Notes: a model not told the origin generated them from the sequence alone. 64,000 bases of DNA from an uncultured Gemmatimonadota bacterium (GCA_902826615.1 CADEFN010000001.1:1320845-1384844); one strand, 5' to 3'; numbered from the stretch's first letter, positions 36,260 through 45,961 are shown. A program made the numbers and translations.

Positions 36260-38557
36260 GTGTTGGGACACGTGATGCGCGCCGGCGTTGTGGGATTGTG
36301 GTGTGTGCTGGCTCCCGGGCTTGGGGCACAGGCGAGCCCGGACTCGGCGCGATGGGTTCGATATCGGGCGTATCAGCAGGTGGGCGAGCTGCTCGACGAC
36401 ACGCGCATTGTGCCGCACTGGATGCCGGATGGTGCGAGCTTCTGGTATACGAGTGGTTCGTCGCAGGATCGCGAGATTCGGCGGGTGGACGCGGCAACGG
36501 GACGCGCCACACCGATGTTCGACGTCGCGCGGCTTCGCGCAGCGCTCACCGACGCCAGGCATCAGGAGCCGGCCGGGCGGGGCGTGCCCTTTGCTGCCTT
36601 TGCCGTTGCTGGCCCTGGCGTTGTGCAGTTCGAGCTCGAGGGACGCAGCTGGCGGTTGGATCTTTCGACATACGCGGTGACGCGTGTGACGGCGCCCGAT
36701 GCGTTCGCCGATGTTATCGGCATCCTGGGAAGTGAAAGGTCCAGGGTCACGCCACAACCCTTCTGGCAGGAGACGTTTACCGGCATTGGCGAAATGCGGG
36801 CGATGGAGCGTGCGTCGCCTGATGGTCGGTGGTTTGTCTCGACCCGCGACTACAACCTGGCGATCCGGGCGGCGGTGGACGGTCGCGCCACGATGCTCAC
36901 CGCGGACGGCAGCGCCGACGTACGCTGGATCGTGGAGACGGGGCGCTGGAACCCCTGGTCGCCTAACGGACAACGCCTCCTGGCCTCGAAGGTGGACGTG
37001 CGCGGCGTGGCGAAGATCCCCACGGTGCAGTGGCTCAAGCCGCTTGAGGAGTTGCAGGAGGTGCTCACGATTCCAGCCGGCGGCACCATGGAGAACGACC
37101 AGCCGTATGTGGTGGACATCAATGGGCGCACTCCCGTGAAACTCGCGTTAGGCGAGACCAGGGACTGCTACGTGGTGTTCCTGGGCTGGACGCCGGACAG
37201 CAAGCGGGTGTTGGTGGCGAAGTACAACCGCCTGATGAACCGGGTTGATGTGTATGCGGCCGACGCGATCTCCGGCGAGACACGCGTGATCCTTACAGAA
37301 GAGTCCAAGACCTTCCTGACCAACCAGCACGAGGTGGTGAGCAGCACCGATCTGCCATTCACCATGTTTCCTGATGGCTCGGGCTTTGTGTGGCGATCGG
37401 AGCGCGACGGCTGGGACCAGCTCTACCGATATGACCTGAACGGCACCCTCGTCACGCGACTCACGCAGGGCGCCTTCCCCGTGCTCGATGTGGTTCGTAT
37501 CGACCAGGCTTCGGGCTGGGTGTACTTCAGCGCGAACGGTGATCCGTCGCGTCCGTACGATACACACCTGTATCGCGTGAGCCTCGGTGGAGGGCGGCAA
37601 CAACAGCTTACCCAGGGCAACGGAGTACATCGTGTGTCGATGTCACCGACCGGCACGCACTTCATCGACACATACTCGACGCCCGCAGTACCACCACGGA
37701 CCGAGTTGCGACGAGTGGATGGTGCGCTCGTCAGCGAGGTTGGTGGTGCCGATATCTCCCGTCTGCAGAAGATCGGGTACACTCCTTCGCGCGAGTATGT
37801 GGTGAAGGCCGCGGATGGAGTGACTGACCTATGGGTGACGATGCACTTTCCGGCAGACTTCGATAGCACCCGCAAGTACCCAGTGGTGGAGTACATCTAT
37901 GGCGGTCCGCAGATCGTGACACGCCCACTCGAGTTCGAAGCCGCACCCGGTATTTCCCAATCGGCATACAACCGGGCGCTCGCGCAACTCGGCTTTGTCG
38001 TCCTCACGCTGGATGCGCGCGGGACCCCGTGGCGATCGAAGGCCTTTCATGACGTGATCTTCCACAACTGGGGCAACTTCGAGATGGCTGATCACGCGGG
38101 GGCGATCAGGCAACTCGGCGCGCGCCTCCCGTTCATGGACCTCAGCCGCGTGGGCATCTGGGGGCGCTCGTGGGGTGCGCACTACGCGGTGCGTGCACTG
38201 GCGCAGGCCAACGACCTGTACAAGGTGGCATCGGCGGAATTCCCCGGGTTCGACCCCGGCGGTGGTGACCTGTACGAGATCTACCTTGGCCTTCCCGGGG
38301 ACAATCCGCAGCTCTACAACACCGCCAACCCGATCCTCCTTGCACCAAAGGTGCGAGGCAAGTTGCTGTTGGTGAGCGGACTCAACGACACCGGTACCAT
38401 GCGCGAGCTGGCCAAGATGTCGGATGCGCTGGTGCAGATCGGCTTCCAGCATGACCTGATGGTGTACGCCAACACCAGCCACTCGCCCATGGGCCGGGTC
38501 GCCGCGTACAATGAAGAACAGCGCACCCAGTTCCTGGTGCGCCACCTCCGACCCTGA
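36260..38557 (+). CDS. S9-family prolyl oligopeptidase / dipeptidyl-peptidase IV-like enzyme
   Basis: 765 aa from GTG 36260, which has GGGAGGG seven bases upstream; ATG 36275 is the alternative. A short signal peptide (VVGLWCVLAPGLGAQA) is followed by the beta-propeller (about 40-500) and the alpha/beta-hydrolase domain. Catalytic triad candidates are S637 in GRSWG, D710 in LNDTG and H741 in NTSHSP. The nucleophile elbow is GRSWG, within the family GxSxG. It probably removes dipeptides in the periplasm, following the DUF885 enzyme. The start lies 16 bp after that gene's stop. Confidence 0.9.
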   Translation: MLGHVMRAGVVGLWCVLAPGLGAQASPDSARWVRYRAYQQVGELLDDTRIVPHWMPDGASFWYTSGSSQDREIRRVDAATGRATPMFDVARLRAALTDARHQEPAGRGVPFAAFAVAGPGVVQFELEGRSWRLDLSTYAVTRVTAPDAFADVIGILGSERSRVTPQPFWQETFTGIGEMRAMERASPDGRWFVSTRDYNLAIRAAVDGRATMLTADGSADVRWIVETGRWNPWSPNGQRLLASKVDVRGVAKIPTVQWLKPLEELQEVLTIPAGGTMENDQPYVVDINGRTPVKLALGETRDCYVVFLGWTPDSKRVLVAKYNRLMNRVDVYAADAISGETRVILTEESKTFLTNQHEVVSSTDLPFTMFPDGSGFVWRSERDGWDQLYRYDLNGTLVTRLTQGAFPVLDVVRIDQASGWVYFSANGDPSRPYDTHLYRVSLGGGRQQQLTQGNGVHRVSMSPTGTHFIDTYSTPAVPPRTELRRVDGALVSEVGGADISRLQKIGYTPSREYVVKAADGVTDLWVTMHFPADFDSTRKYPVVEYIYGGPQIVTRPLEFEAAPGISQSAYNRALAQLGFVVLTLDARGTPWRSKAFHDVIFHNWGNFEMADHAGAIRQLGARLPFMDLSRVGIWGRSWGAHYAVRALAQANDLYKVASAEFPGFDPGGGDLYEIYLGLPGDNPQLYNTANPILLAPKVRGKLLLVSGLNDTGTMRELAKMSDALVQIGFQHDLMVYANTSHSPMGRVAAYNEEQRTQFLVRHLRP

Positions 38558-38565
38558 GTGGTGCC

Positions 38566-39105
38566 ATGAAACAGATCATCGCCCCCCTGTTGGCTGCGCT
38601 TGCTCCCGCCCTCGCCGCGGCACAGGGTGATCGCGTCGCAACGCACCTCATCACCACCAACGAGGTGGTGATCGCGCGCCCAGCCACGGCCGTGTGGCCC
38701 TTCATCATGGACCCCACGTCATGGAAACAGGGCAACAAGCTGGTGCATCGATCCGGGCCGAAGGGCGCCACCGGGGAAGTGTTCGCGGCCGTGTCGGCAG
38801 CGACGCCCGACAAGGCCGACTACTTCGTGGAGAACGCCGACCTGATCCCGCGTCGGCGTCGGGTGATCAAGTTGTACACACCGGATGGCGTGCTGGTCGG
38901 CTTTGCCGCATTTGTCCTCACGGAGTCGGGAGGCAAGACCACGGTACGGTACGACGTCTACTCGGAGACGCTGATCCCGAAGGCCGAGGTGGCCAAGCGA
39001 ACGCCGGCGTCGATCGCAGAGGACGAGCGCAAAGCGCGTGAGGCAAGCATGAAGCGTTTCGACGCAGAACTACAGGCCCTCAAGAAACTCGTGGAGGCCA
39101 AGTGA
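38566..39105 (+). CDS. Exported SRPBCC (START-like) domain protein
   Basis: 179 aa with a signal peptide (APLLAALAPALAAAQ). The pattern ITTNEVVIARPATAVWPFIMDPTSW is the opening strand and helix of an SRPBCC ligand-binding domain, and TTVRYDVYSE plus the C-terminal helix (EASMKRFDAELQALKKLV) complete it. Such domains bind hydrophobic small molecules. It begins 8 bp after the S9 peptidase and its stop overlaps the GTG of the next gene. A periplasmic binding role for an imported compound is possible; no ligand can be named. Confidence 0.75.
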   Translation: MKQIIAPLLAALAPALAAAQGDRVATHLITTNEVVIARPATAVWPFIMDPTSWKQGNKLVHRSGPKGATGEVFAAVSAATPDKADYFVENADLIPRRRRVIKLYTPDGVLVGFAAFVLTESGGKTTVRYDVYSETLIPKAEVAKRTPASIAEDERKAREASMKRFDAELQALKKLVEAK

Positions 39106-40088
39106 GGTCTCTCATTCTCGCAGTTGGCATGGTCCTGGCGGCCGCGTGTGGCAGCAAAGCGCCTGAGTCTGCGCAGGACGCAGCGGCGTGGAAACCAGAG
39201 GTGCGCGAGGGGTACGCGGTCACACCGGACAGTGTGCGGTTATACTACCGCGTGGTAGGGAACGGGCCGGAGACGGTGATCGTCGGCGCGGCGAACTATT
39301 TCCAGAAGTCCCTGGACGCGCTGGCGACCCCAACGCGACGGCTCGTGCTCTATGACATTCGAGGGCGCGGCAAGACCGACTCGGTTCCTCCATCCAAAAT
39401 GGGCATCGCCGAGTTTGATGCCTCCGACATCGATGTGCTGCGCAAGGAAGTCGGCGCAGAGAAGGTGGCGTTGATAGGCTGGTCAGGTGGTGCGCTCTCC
39501 ACCTTTCGTTATGCCGCAGAGTTTCCAGACCGAGTCTCGGCGCTGGTGCTGCTCACCCCGGTTGGTCCCCGATGGGTACCCTGGTGGGATGACATGCGAA
39601 AGAACGGGGCGTCCAAAGCCGACACCGTCGCCAGCAGTGCGCTCGCGGCCCGGATCAAGGCGGGAGAGTTCAAGGACAACGAGGTGGCCCTCTGTCGCGA
39701 GTCGGCGAAGATCGGCCTCAAGACCAACTGGGTGGTGACCGAGCGCATCAACCTGGCGCCCGATGTGTGCGACTCCCCCAACGAAGTGCCGTCGCGTTAC
39801 GGAGACTTTGTCCCGCGCCTGCTCGCCAAACTGGGCAAGTACGACTACCGCGCCGACTTTGCCCGCGTGACAGCACGCCGCCTCGTGATCCATGGGGAGT
39901 TTGACAACCCGCCGTTAGGCGGGAGTCTCGAATGGGTTGCCGGTCAACCGGAGGCGAGGCTGCTGGTCGTCAAGGGTGTGGGGCACTGGCCGCACTACGA
40001 AAAGCCCGACGAAACGCTGGCCGCCCTCACGGCCTTCCTGGATGGTGGGTGGCCGGTGGGTAGTGACGTCGTGCCGGCAGGAAAATGA
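39102..40088 (+). CDS. Alpha/beta hydrolase lipoprotein
   Basis: 328 aa, GTG start overlapping the previous stop by 4 bp. The lipobox is VLAAAC (Cys16), so it is membrane-anchored in the periplasm. Hydrolase features are VLYDIRGRGKTD, the nucleophile elbow GWSGG with S128, GEFDNPP (acid region) and VKGVGHWPHYEKPD with the catalytic histidine. It resembles proline iminopeptidase/epoxide hydrolase-type enzymes. Within the SusC/D operon it could release the final ester or amide of the substrate. Confidence 0.85.
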   Translation: MRSLILAVGMVLAAACGSKAPESAQDAAAWKPEVREGYAVTPDSVRLYYRVVGNGPETVIVGAANYFQKSLDALATPTRRLVLYDIRGRGKTDSVPPSKMGIAEFDASDIDVLRKEVGAEKVALIGWSGGALSTFRYAAEFPDRVSALVLLTPVGPRWVPWWDDMRKNGASKADTVASSALAARIKAGEFKDNEVALCRESAKIGLKTNWVVTERINLAPDVCDSPNEVPSRYGDFVPRLLAKLGKYDYRADFARVTARRLVIHGEFDNPPLGGSLEWVAGQPEARLLVVKGVGHWPHYEKPDETLAALTAFLDGGWPVGSDVVPAGK

Positions 40089-41365
40089 TCCTCGCGAGGC
40101 TCACGTTGATCGTCGCGCTATTCGGGGCGACGCATGCCCTCGCGCAGACACCGGATATCCCGATCGACCCGGCCTTTCGCGCATGGGCGCGGTCCAACGC
40201 CATTGCGGTGCGGCCGGTCGACGAACCCTACAGTGATACAGCGTGGGCATTCCTGCGGCCCTTGGTCGGGGGGGCACGTGTGGTGGCGATCGGGGAGAAT
40301 ATCCACGGGGGACACGAACCCCTTGCCCTGCGCAACCACATCATCCGGTATGCGGTGACACAGCTCGGCTTCACCGCGGTGGCCATCGAATCGGGCTTTA
40401 CGGAAGGGCAACTGGTCGATCGCTACGTGCAAGGCGAGGCGCTCGACATCGACACGGTGTTGCGCCAGGGGATCAACAACGGGTTCGGCCTGATGCCGGA
40501 GAACAAGGAGCTGCTCCTCTGGCTGCGCGCGCATAACGAGACCGCCTCGCGCAAAGTACACTTCTACGGCATTGACCAGACCGGGGCCGGGGCCGCGATT
40601 TATTCGGGCGCGCCTGCCGTCGAGGCGGCGCTGACGTATCTCGGGCCAGCGCGAGCGGCCCCACACCGTGCGGCCCTGGTGCCACTGCTCGACCGCTTTA
40701 CGGCCGGACGTTTTCCCGAGATCTCGTCTGGCGAGAGAGCCCGGCTGAGGGAATCGTTAGGCCGACTTGGCCGGGCGGTTGGCGCCGCACCATCTGCGGA
40801 TCGTCTGGCGCATGCGGTCGCCGTGCGAAATGTCTGGGCCGCGGAGCGACTGGAGCAATCGTTCGGGGCCTCTGGTGCTGAAGGCCCGCGCAGCCTCCAC
40901 GCCATTCGGCTGCGCGACAGCGTGATGGCTGAGAACGCGCGCTGGGTTCTGCAGCAGCAGGGACCGGGCGGCCGCATGGTGGTCTTTGCGCACAATGGGC
41001 ATGTGTGGGACGTGCCCATGGCATTCCCCGCCATGGGTCCGGCCATGGTGATGATGGGCACGCGACTCCGCCGCGTATTGGGGCGCGACCTGTGCGTCAT
41101 GGGAATGGCGGCGGTGAAATACGAGGGCATGGGGTCCGTCTTGTCCGACCTGAGTTCAATGGAGAACTCGTTTGCCCGGGTAGTGCCCCCGAGTCACGCG
41201 ATCGATCTTCGCACCGCCGATCGAATACCTGCGGTCAGGGCGTTGCTCCACGAACCCTGGGTCACGCGCATCCATGCCTGGCTGCAGCCCATCGTGCCCC
41301 GTCAGGCCACGGACATTCTGTTCACGCTCGAGCGTGTCACGCGCTCGCGGATGGCGGATCGGTGA
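40085..41365 (+). CDS. Erythromycin esterase-like hydrolase
   Basis: 426 aa, ATG overlapping the previous stop by 4 bp; signal peptide LIVALFGATHALAQ. The EreA-like family signature is present: VVAIGENIHGGHEP (catalytic E/H pair), AIESGFTEG, and the C-terminal VVFAHNGHVWDVP with the second histidine motif. Family members hydrolyse macrolide lactones or act on other esters. The operon context suggests a metabolic esterase rather than resistance. This is the last gene of the SusC-led run; the following 140 bp contain the mntH regulatory site. Confidence 0.85.
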   Translation: MILARLTLIVALFGATHALAQTPDIPIDPAFRAWARSNAIAVRPVDEPYSDTAWAFLRPLVGGARVVAIGENIHGGHEPLALRNHIIRYAVTQLGFTAVAIESGFTEGQLVDRYVQGEALDIDTVLRQGINNGFGLMPENKELLLWLRAHNETASRKVHFYGIDQTGAGAAIYSGAPAVEAALTYLGPARAAPHRAALVPLLDRFTAGRFPEISSGERARLRESLGRLGRAVGAAPSADRLAHAVAVRNVWAAERLEQSFGASGAEGPRSLHAIRLRDSVMAENARWVLQQQGPGGRMVVFAHNGHVWDVPMAFPAMGPAMVMMGTRLRRVLGRDLCVMGMAAVKYEGMGSVLSDLSSMENSFARVVPPSHAIDLRTADRIPAVRALLHEPWVTRIHAWLQPIVPRQATDILFTLERVTRSRMADR

Positions 41366-41452
41366 TGCGCGTTGGCTCGGCCAAGCGGGGCCGTCAGCTC
41401 CGAATAGATCGGGAGGGAGCCTAAGGGGCTGTTGTGCCGGGCTTAAACCCGA

Positions 41453-41468
41453 TTTAGTTTATCCTAAA
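41453..41468. promoter_or_regulatory. DtxR/MntR-type operator upstream of mntH
   Basis: TTTAG (41453-41457) and CTAAA (41464-41468) form a 5-bp inverted repeat with a 6-bp centre, the shape of DtxR-family boxes. It lies 38 bp upstream of the mntH start, and a DtxR-family regulator is the third gene of the same cluster, so autoregulation by manganese is likely. Confidence 0.6.
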
Positions 41469-41505
41469 CCGGTCCCACACCCCCCAAGACTACAAGACCA
41501 AGACC

Positions 41506-42855
41506 TTGTCTCTCCCGGAATCCACCGCGCCCGAACCTGGCTGGCGTCGGGCACGCGAAGCCCCTTCGCTGGCCGAGGTCCATCGCAGCGTCACGGTGCA
41601 TGGCCTCTCCAAGTGGAAGAAGATCCTGGCCTTTGCCGGACCGGGTTACCTCGTGGCCGTGGGGTACATGGACCCGGGTAACTGGGCCACCGACCTGGCC
41701 GGCGGTTCGCAGTTCGGCTACTCGCTCCTCAGCGTCATCCTGATATCCAATCTGATGGCGGTTCTGCTGCAGGGGCTCGCCTTAAAGCTCGGAATTGTCA
41801 CGGGACGCGACCTCGCGCAGGCCTGCCGAGATCACTACTCCCGCCCGGTGAGTTTTGCTCTCTGGGTGTTGTGCGAGATCGCCATCGCCGCGTGTGATCT
41901 GGCCGAGGTGATCGGCACCGCCATCGCGCTCAATCTCCTCTTTTCGATTCCGCTGGCCTGGGGTGTGGCGATTACCGCCTTCGATGTGTTGCTGGTGTTG
42001 TATCTCCAGAACAAGGGATTCCGCCTGCTCGAGGCCCTGGTGATCACCCTCGTGGCGGTGGTCGGGGCCTGCTTCCTCTTTGAATTGTTTGTCTCGCGCC
42101 CCGACATGGGGGACGTGGCCAAGGGGTTCATTCCCACCGCCGACATTCTGCGCAATCAGGACAAACTCTACATCGCCATCGGTATCCTCGGTGCCACGGT
42201 GATGCCGCACAATCTCTACCTGCACTCCTCCATCGTGCAGACCCGCAAGTATGAGGAAAGTCAGGAAGGGAAACGGGAGGCAGTGAAGTACGCCTTCATC
42301 GATTCCACCATCGCGCTCTCTTTCGCGCTCTTCATCAATGCCGCCATCCTTATCGTGGCGGCGGCCACCTTCCATCGGTCGGGCAACACACAGGTGGCCG
42401 AGATCCAGGACGCCTACCAGCTCCTCTCACCGCTTCTGGGTGTGGGGGCGGCGAGTGGTGTCTTTGCGCTGGCCCTCCTCGCGTCGGGGCAGAACTCAAC
42501 GCTGACCGGCACCCTCGCGGGACAGATCGTGATGGAGGGCTTCCTCAATATTCGGCTCCGCCCCTGGGTGCGGCGCCTCCTGACTCGCGCGATAGCCATT
42601 GTGCCCGCTGCGATCACGGCCATTTTGTATGGCGAAAGCGGGACCGCGCAGTTGCTCATCCTCAGTCAGGTCATCCTCAGCCTCCAGCTGTCGTTCGCCG
42701 TGTTTCCTCTGGTGATGTTCACGTCAGATAAGCTCAAGATGGGGTCGTTTGCCAACCCCGGCTGGCTCAAGGTGTCCGCGTATGCTGTGGCGACGGTCAT
42801 CGCCTCGCTCAACGTCTGGCTCCTGATCCAGACCGTGCGCGGGTGGATGAGCTGA
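41506..42855 (+). CDS. mntH: Nramp-family Mn2+/divalent metal transporter MntH
   Basis: 449 aa, TTG start. Nramp signatures are clear: [19 protein letters not shown] (DPGN metal site in TM1) and [11 protein letters not shown] (MPH motif in TM6), with about 11 transmembrane segments. It imports Mn2+ (or Fe2+) with protons. The stop overlaps the start of a universal stress gene by one base, which in turn overlaps the DtxR-type regulator; the three form one operon behind a DtxR-type box. Confidence 0.95.
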   Translation: MSLPESTAPEPGWRRAREAPSLAEVHRSVTVHGLSKWKKILAFAGPGYLVAVGYMDPGNWATDLAGGSQFGYSLLSVILISNLMAVLLQGLALKLGIVTGRDLAQACRDHYSRPVSFALWVLCEIAIAACDLAEVIGTAIALNLLFSIPLAWGVAITAFDVLLVLYLQNKGFRLLEALVITLVAVVGACFLFELFVSRPDMGDVAKGFIPTADILRNQDKLYIAIGILGATVMPHNLYLHSSIVQTRKYEESQEGKREAVKYAFIDSTIALSFALFINAAILIVAAATFHRSGNTQVAEIQDAYQLLSPLLGVGAASGVFALALLASGQNSTLTGTLAGQIVMEGFLNIRLRPWVRRLLTRAIAIVPAAITAILYGESGTAQLLILSQVILSLQLSFAVFPLVMFTSDKLKMGSFANPGWLKVSAYAVATVIASLNVWLLIQTVRGWMS

Positions 42856-43295
42856 TGTATCGCCGCATCCTCGTACCGCTGGAAAACACACCCACCGACG
42901 CGCACATCGTGACGCATGTGCGTGACCTGGCACGTCACTGCGGCGCGTCGGTGGTGTTCATTCACGTCGCCGATGGATGGGCGGCGCGCAATATCAATCA
43001 TCTCAAGCTCCGTGAGTCGGAGGAGATGCGTCTCGACCGGGAGTACCTCGAACGGGCGACGGCGTCGATGACAAAAGACGGCGTGCCATGCGAGTGTGTG
43101 CTGGCCACCGGGGACCCGTCGAAGGAGATCGTGGAAGCGGCCCTGCGAGAGCAGTGTGACCTGATTGCCATGGCCACGCACGGCCACAAACTCATTGGCG
43201 ACATGGTGTACGGCAGCGTGGCCAACGGTGTGCGTCACGCCACGTCGATTCCGGTGTTGCTGGTGCGTGCATCGGCGCAGCGCACCGACGCGTGA
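42855..43295 (+). CDS. Universal stress protein (UspA family)
   Basis: 146 aa from ATG 42855, in a TGATG overlap with mntH. UspA hallmarks are the N-terminal YRRILVPLENTPTDA strand and the C-terminal ATHGHKLIGDMVYGSVANGV, a variant of the G-2x-G-9x-G-(S/T) ATP-binding motif. It probably binds nucleotide. Placement between mntH and the regulator gene is seen in other Mn-homeostasis operons and suggests it serves oxidative or metal stress. Confidence 0.9.
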   Translation: MYRRILVPLENTPTDAHIVTHVRDLARHCGASVVFIHVADGWAARNINHLKLRESEEMRLDREYLERATASMTKDGVPCECVLATGDPSKEIVEAALREQCDLIAMATHGHKLIGDMVYGSVANGVRHATSIPVLLVRASAQRTDA

Positions 43296-43996
43296 CACCA
43301 CGTCGCGCTCGAGGGGCCCCCCAGGACGACGCACGCCCGCTGACGGAGCCGGTCGAGGACTATCTCAAAGCCATCTACGCGATTGAGCAGTCCGGCGAGG
43401 CCGCTGGCACCAGTGATCTGGCCACCCGTCTGGAGATTGCCCCGGCATCGGTGAGTGGTATGGTGCGACGGCTCGCCGACCAGGGGTTGGTGTCCTACGA
43501 GCGGTATCGGGGAGTTCGCCTTACCGATGCCGGTCGTCGCGCCGCACTCCGTACCATTCGCCGCCACCGGGTGATCGAGTCTTACCTGGCCAAGGCGTTA
43601 GGCTACGCCTGGGACCGGGTGCATGCCGAGGCCGAGCGGCTGGAGCATGCCGCGAGCGATGAGCTGGTGGATCGCATGGCCGAGGCGATCGGTGAACCGC
43701 TCACCGATCCACATGGCGACCCGATCCCGACGCGCGACGGAGTCATCGACGAGACTCGACATCAGCGGCTCTCAGACCTGGCGGCCGGTCAGCGTTCGCG
43801 CGTCAAGCGCGTGAGCGACGACGACGGAGAGCTGCTCCGCTATCTGGCGCAGATTGGTATCAGGCCGGGGGTGATGGTGACGGTCGCGGAGCGCGCTCCC
43901 TTCGACGGCCCCCTCTCGTTGCGCATCGGGAAGGTGACGGTACAGGTGGGCCCTGTCCTCGCGTCACGCGTGATGGTGGAGCTCCTCCCGGACTGA
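43292..43996 (+). CDS. mntR: DtxR-family Mn/Fe-dependent transcriptional regulator MntR
   Basis: 234 aa, GTG start overlapping the usp stop by 4 bp. The winged HTH is at about 20-80 (VEDYLKAIYAIEQS, LATRLEIAPASVSGMVRRLADQGLV), then the dimerisation/metal domain (RRHRVIESYLAKALGYAWDRVHAEAERLEHAASDELVDRM in part, with the usual E/H metal ligands), then a C-terminal FeoA/SH3-like domain (IRPGVMVTVAERAPFDGPL). It represses uptake genes when metal is bound. It is encoded with mntH and probably binds the box at 41453. Confidence 0.9.
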   Translation: MTPRRARGAPQDDARPLTEPVEDYLKAIYAIEQSGEAAGTSDLATRLEIAPASVSGMVRRLADQGLVSYERYRGVRLTDAGRRAALRTIRRHRVIESYLAKALGYAWDRVHAEAERLEHAASDELVDRMAEAIGEPLTDPHGDPIPTRDGVIDETRHQRLSDLAAGQRSRVKRVSDDDGELLRYLAQIGIRPGVMVTVAERAPFDGPLSLRIGKVTVQVGPVLASRVMVELLPD

Positions 43997-43997
43997 G

Positions 43998-44327
43998 TCA
44001 GTCCCGAAGGCGCACGTAGAGGAAGCCACCCACGGCGACCGTGGCACACCCTGCAAGCAGAACCCACGCCCCGATCGGTGGTGTGCCCTTGCTGAGAATG
44101 GCACCGGAGCCGAGGATGAGGCCTAACACTCCGAAGGTGATGGCGATTCCCAAGGCGGCCTCGCGCGCTTTGTCACCCTGCGCCGGGGCTACCAGCTTGA
44201 GAGCGGCCGCGACTTCTGCATCCGTGATTTTCGCCTCGCGAGACCGGAAGTCCGTGACGGCCTTCTGCAGGTGCTCGGCCAACGCACGAACGCGGACCGG
44301 CTGATGTTGCATGGCGACATGTATCAT
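43998..44327 (-). CDS. Small hypothetical membrane protein
   Basis: 109 aa. The ATG at 44327 overlaps the hydrolase stop (ATGA), supporting this start over the ATG at 44312. A soluble N-terminus of about 55 residues precedes two hydrophobic segments (ALGIAITFGVLGLILGSG, IGAWVLLAGCATVAVGGFL). I do not recognise the family. It is the last gene of a four-gene minus-strand run with an SPFH protein, a ribbon-helix-helix protein and a hydrolase, and converges on mntR with a 1-bp gap. Confidence 0.65.
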   Translation of the reverse strand: MIHVAMQHQPVRVRALAEHLQKAVTDFRSREAKITDAEVAAALKLVAPAQGDKAREAALGIAITFGVLGLILGSGAILSKGTPPIGAWVLLAGCATVAVGGFLYVRLRD

Positions 44328-45961
44328 TGCAGTACCTTGCGGGCCCCGGCGCTGCCTCGCTGCACCACCCAGTCCGTGACCAGACCGAGGATGTCCCCTC
44401 CGACGCGCCCGTTGGTGAGGCGGGTATAGAGGAGCGGACTCCCGTTCGGGTCGTCGAGGAAGAGATGGTTGCGATTGGGGAAGACCTTGACGGTCACATC
44501 GCGGTTGCCACCCGCCTTGAACGCGACGCCCAATGCTTCGGCCTGTTTGGGAGTGACCTGCTGATCGGTGCCACCCTGCACCACAATCACGGGCACCTTC
44601 ACTTTGCGTGCAGTAGGCAGGGGATCATACTCGAGGAAGTAGCGCATCCACGGGTTCTCGCGCTTCAAGATGGCTATGTTGCCGTCGATCGCCTTGATGG
44701 CGGAATCACGTGCGGTCGTGCTGAGCGTGGAGTCCTGCAAGGCCAGGTTGCGCATCTGGAAACGCAGGATGTCCTCACCCTTCTCGGAGGGACCCGCAAG
44801 GAGCACAATGCCGGCGAGCCTGGGATCACCGGCCGCCACCAGCGGGGCAATGAGCCCGCCCTCGCTGTGCCCCATCAGCATGATACGATCGGGGTCGATT
44901 TCGGGGCGCGTGCGAAGCCACTGGACGATGGAGCGCACATCGTCGGCAAAGTCGGCCGACGTCGCTTTGGCGAAGTCGCCCGAGGATTCTCCCGTGCCGC
45001 GATCGTCATAGCGCAACATGGCAATGCCACGTCGGCCTAACGTGTCTGCAAACTGCCGGTAGGGGCGGTACCCCGGTACGAGGGGGATGTACTCATCGCG
45101 GTCCTGCGGTCCGGAGCCCGAGATCGTCACCACCGCCGGAATACGTCCCGTCCGTTCGGTGGGAACCGTAAAGGTGCCCGCCAGTCGATGACCGCCGAGC
45201 CCGGGAATACTCACGTTCTCCGAGCGGTACGGTGCACCGGCGGGTGCCCCGTAGTCGGTGGCGCCCACTTTGAGGGTGGCGAGCGCTGCACCTTCCACAC
45301 GAGTGACACGCAAACGTTGCGCAGGGATGTTCACCTCCAGCACTCGGCCATCCTTCCCCAGGCGGACGGCGGCGTGCAGGGGCCCCGTGGCGACATCGGC
45401 ACTGTCGCCCGATACCGTGACGATGGCCTGGCTCGTCTGCCCACCTGTCACCAGAAAGACCGGGATTGTGTCGACCAGCGGGGTTGTGCTGCGCGCCCGG
45501 TCCATGAGAAGGTCGATCATCGCGATCGACGCATTCATGAGTATGAAGGCATCGCGTTTGGTGGCGATGACTTGCTTGGTCGTGTTTGTGCCGACGCTGA
45601 TATCGGCGCGCACCGTGTCGCCCTCCAGTGTCATCAGGGCACGCTGCAGCACGGCGGCATCGGCCGACGCATTGGCAAAGGCCGCCAGGGAGACCGACCG
45701 CATACGTCCCGGCCCGGTCAGCGTCGCCGTCCACTGCACCCTCGGTTGGCCGCGCATCTGCATGTCTCCGATCACGAGCCCCTCCGTGGAGGTGACCCGC
45801 TCGACCCCGAGTGTGTCGGCGCCGAGCATGTACACAAAGGCATGCTGCCCCTGCGCCATGGCGACTCCGCTGACCAGGGCCAGCGCGGAAATCAGCAGGA
45901 ACACGATGCCCACCCATCGGGGAAGGCGAATACCGCGTCGATGCAGGAAGGCGATCAACAT
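44324..45961 (-). CDS. Exported alpha/beta hydrolase
   Basis: 545 aa. An N-terminal hydrophobic leader (VGIVFLLISALALVSGVAMA) may be a signal or anchor. Residues about 35-260 form an unassigned beta-rich domain (VRLGKDGRVLEVNIPAQRL), followed by an alpha/beta-hydrolase domain: ISGSGPQDRD, RYDDRGTGES, nucleophile elbow MGHSEGG, acid in VQGGTDQQVT and histidine in PNRNHLFLDD. It resembles the family of large secreted hydrolases with a DUF3887-like N-terminal region. It starts 3 bp after the ribbon-helix-helix gene. Confidence 0.85.
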   Translation of the reverse strand: MLIAFLHRRGIRLPRWVGIVFLLISALALVSGVAMAQGQHAFVYMLGADTLGVERVTSTEGLVIGDMQMRGQPRVQWTATLTGPGRMRSVSLAAFANASADAAVLQRALMTLEGDTVRADISVGTNTTKQVIATKRDAFILMNASIAMIDLLMDRARSTTPLVDTIPVFLVTGGQTSQAIVTVSGDSADVATGPLHAAVRLGKDGRVLEVNIPAQRLRVTRVEGAALATLKVGATDYGAPAGAPYRSENVSIPGLGGHRLAGTFTVPTERTGRIPAVVTISGSGPQDRDEYIPLVPGYRPYRQFADTLGRRGIAMLRYDDRGTGESSGDFAKATSADFADDVRSIVQWLRTRPEIDPDRIMLMGHSEGGLIAPLVAAGDPRLAGIVLLAGPSEKGEDILRFQMRNLALQDSTLSTTARDSAIKAIDGNIAILKRENPWMRYFLEYDPLPTARKVKVPVIVVQGGTDQQVTPKQAEALGVAFKAGGNRDVTVKVFPNRNHLFLDDPNGSPLLYTRLTNGRVGGDILGLVTDWVVQRGSAGARKVLQ

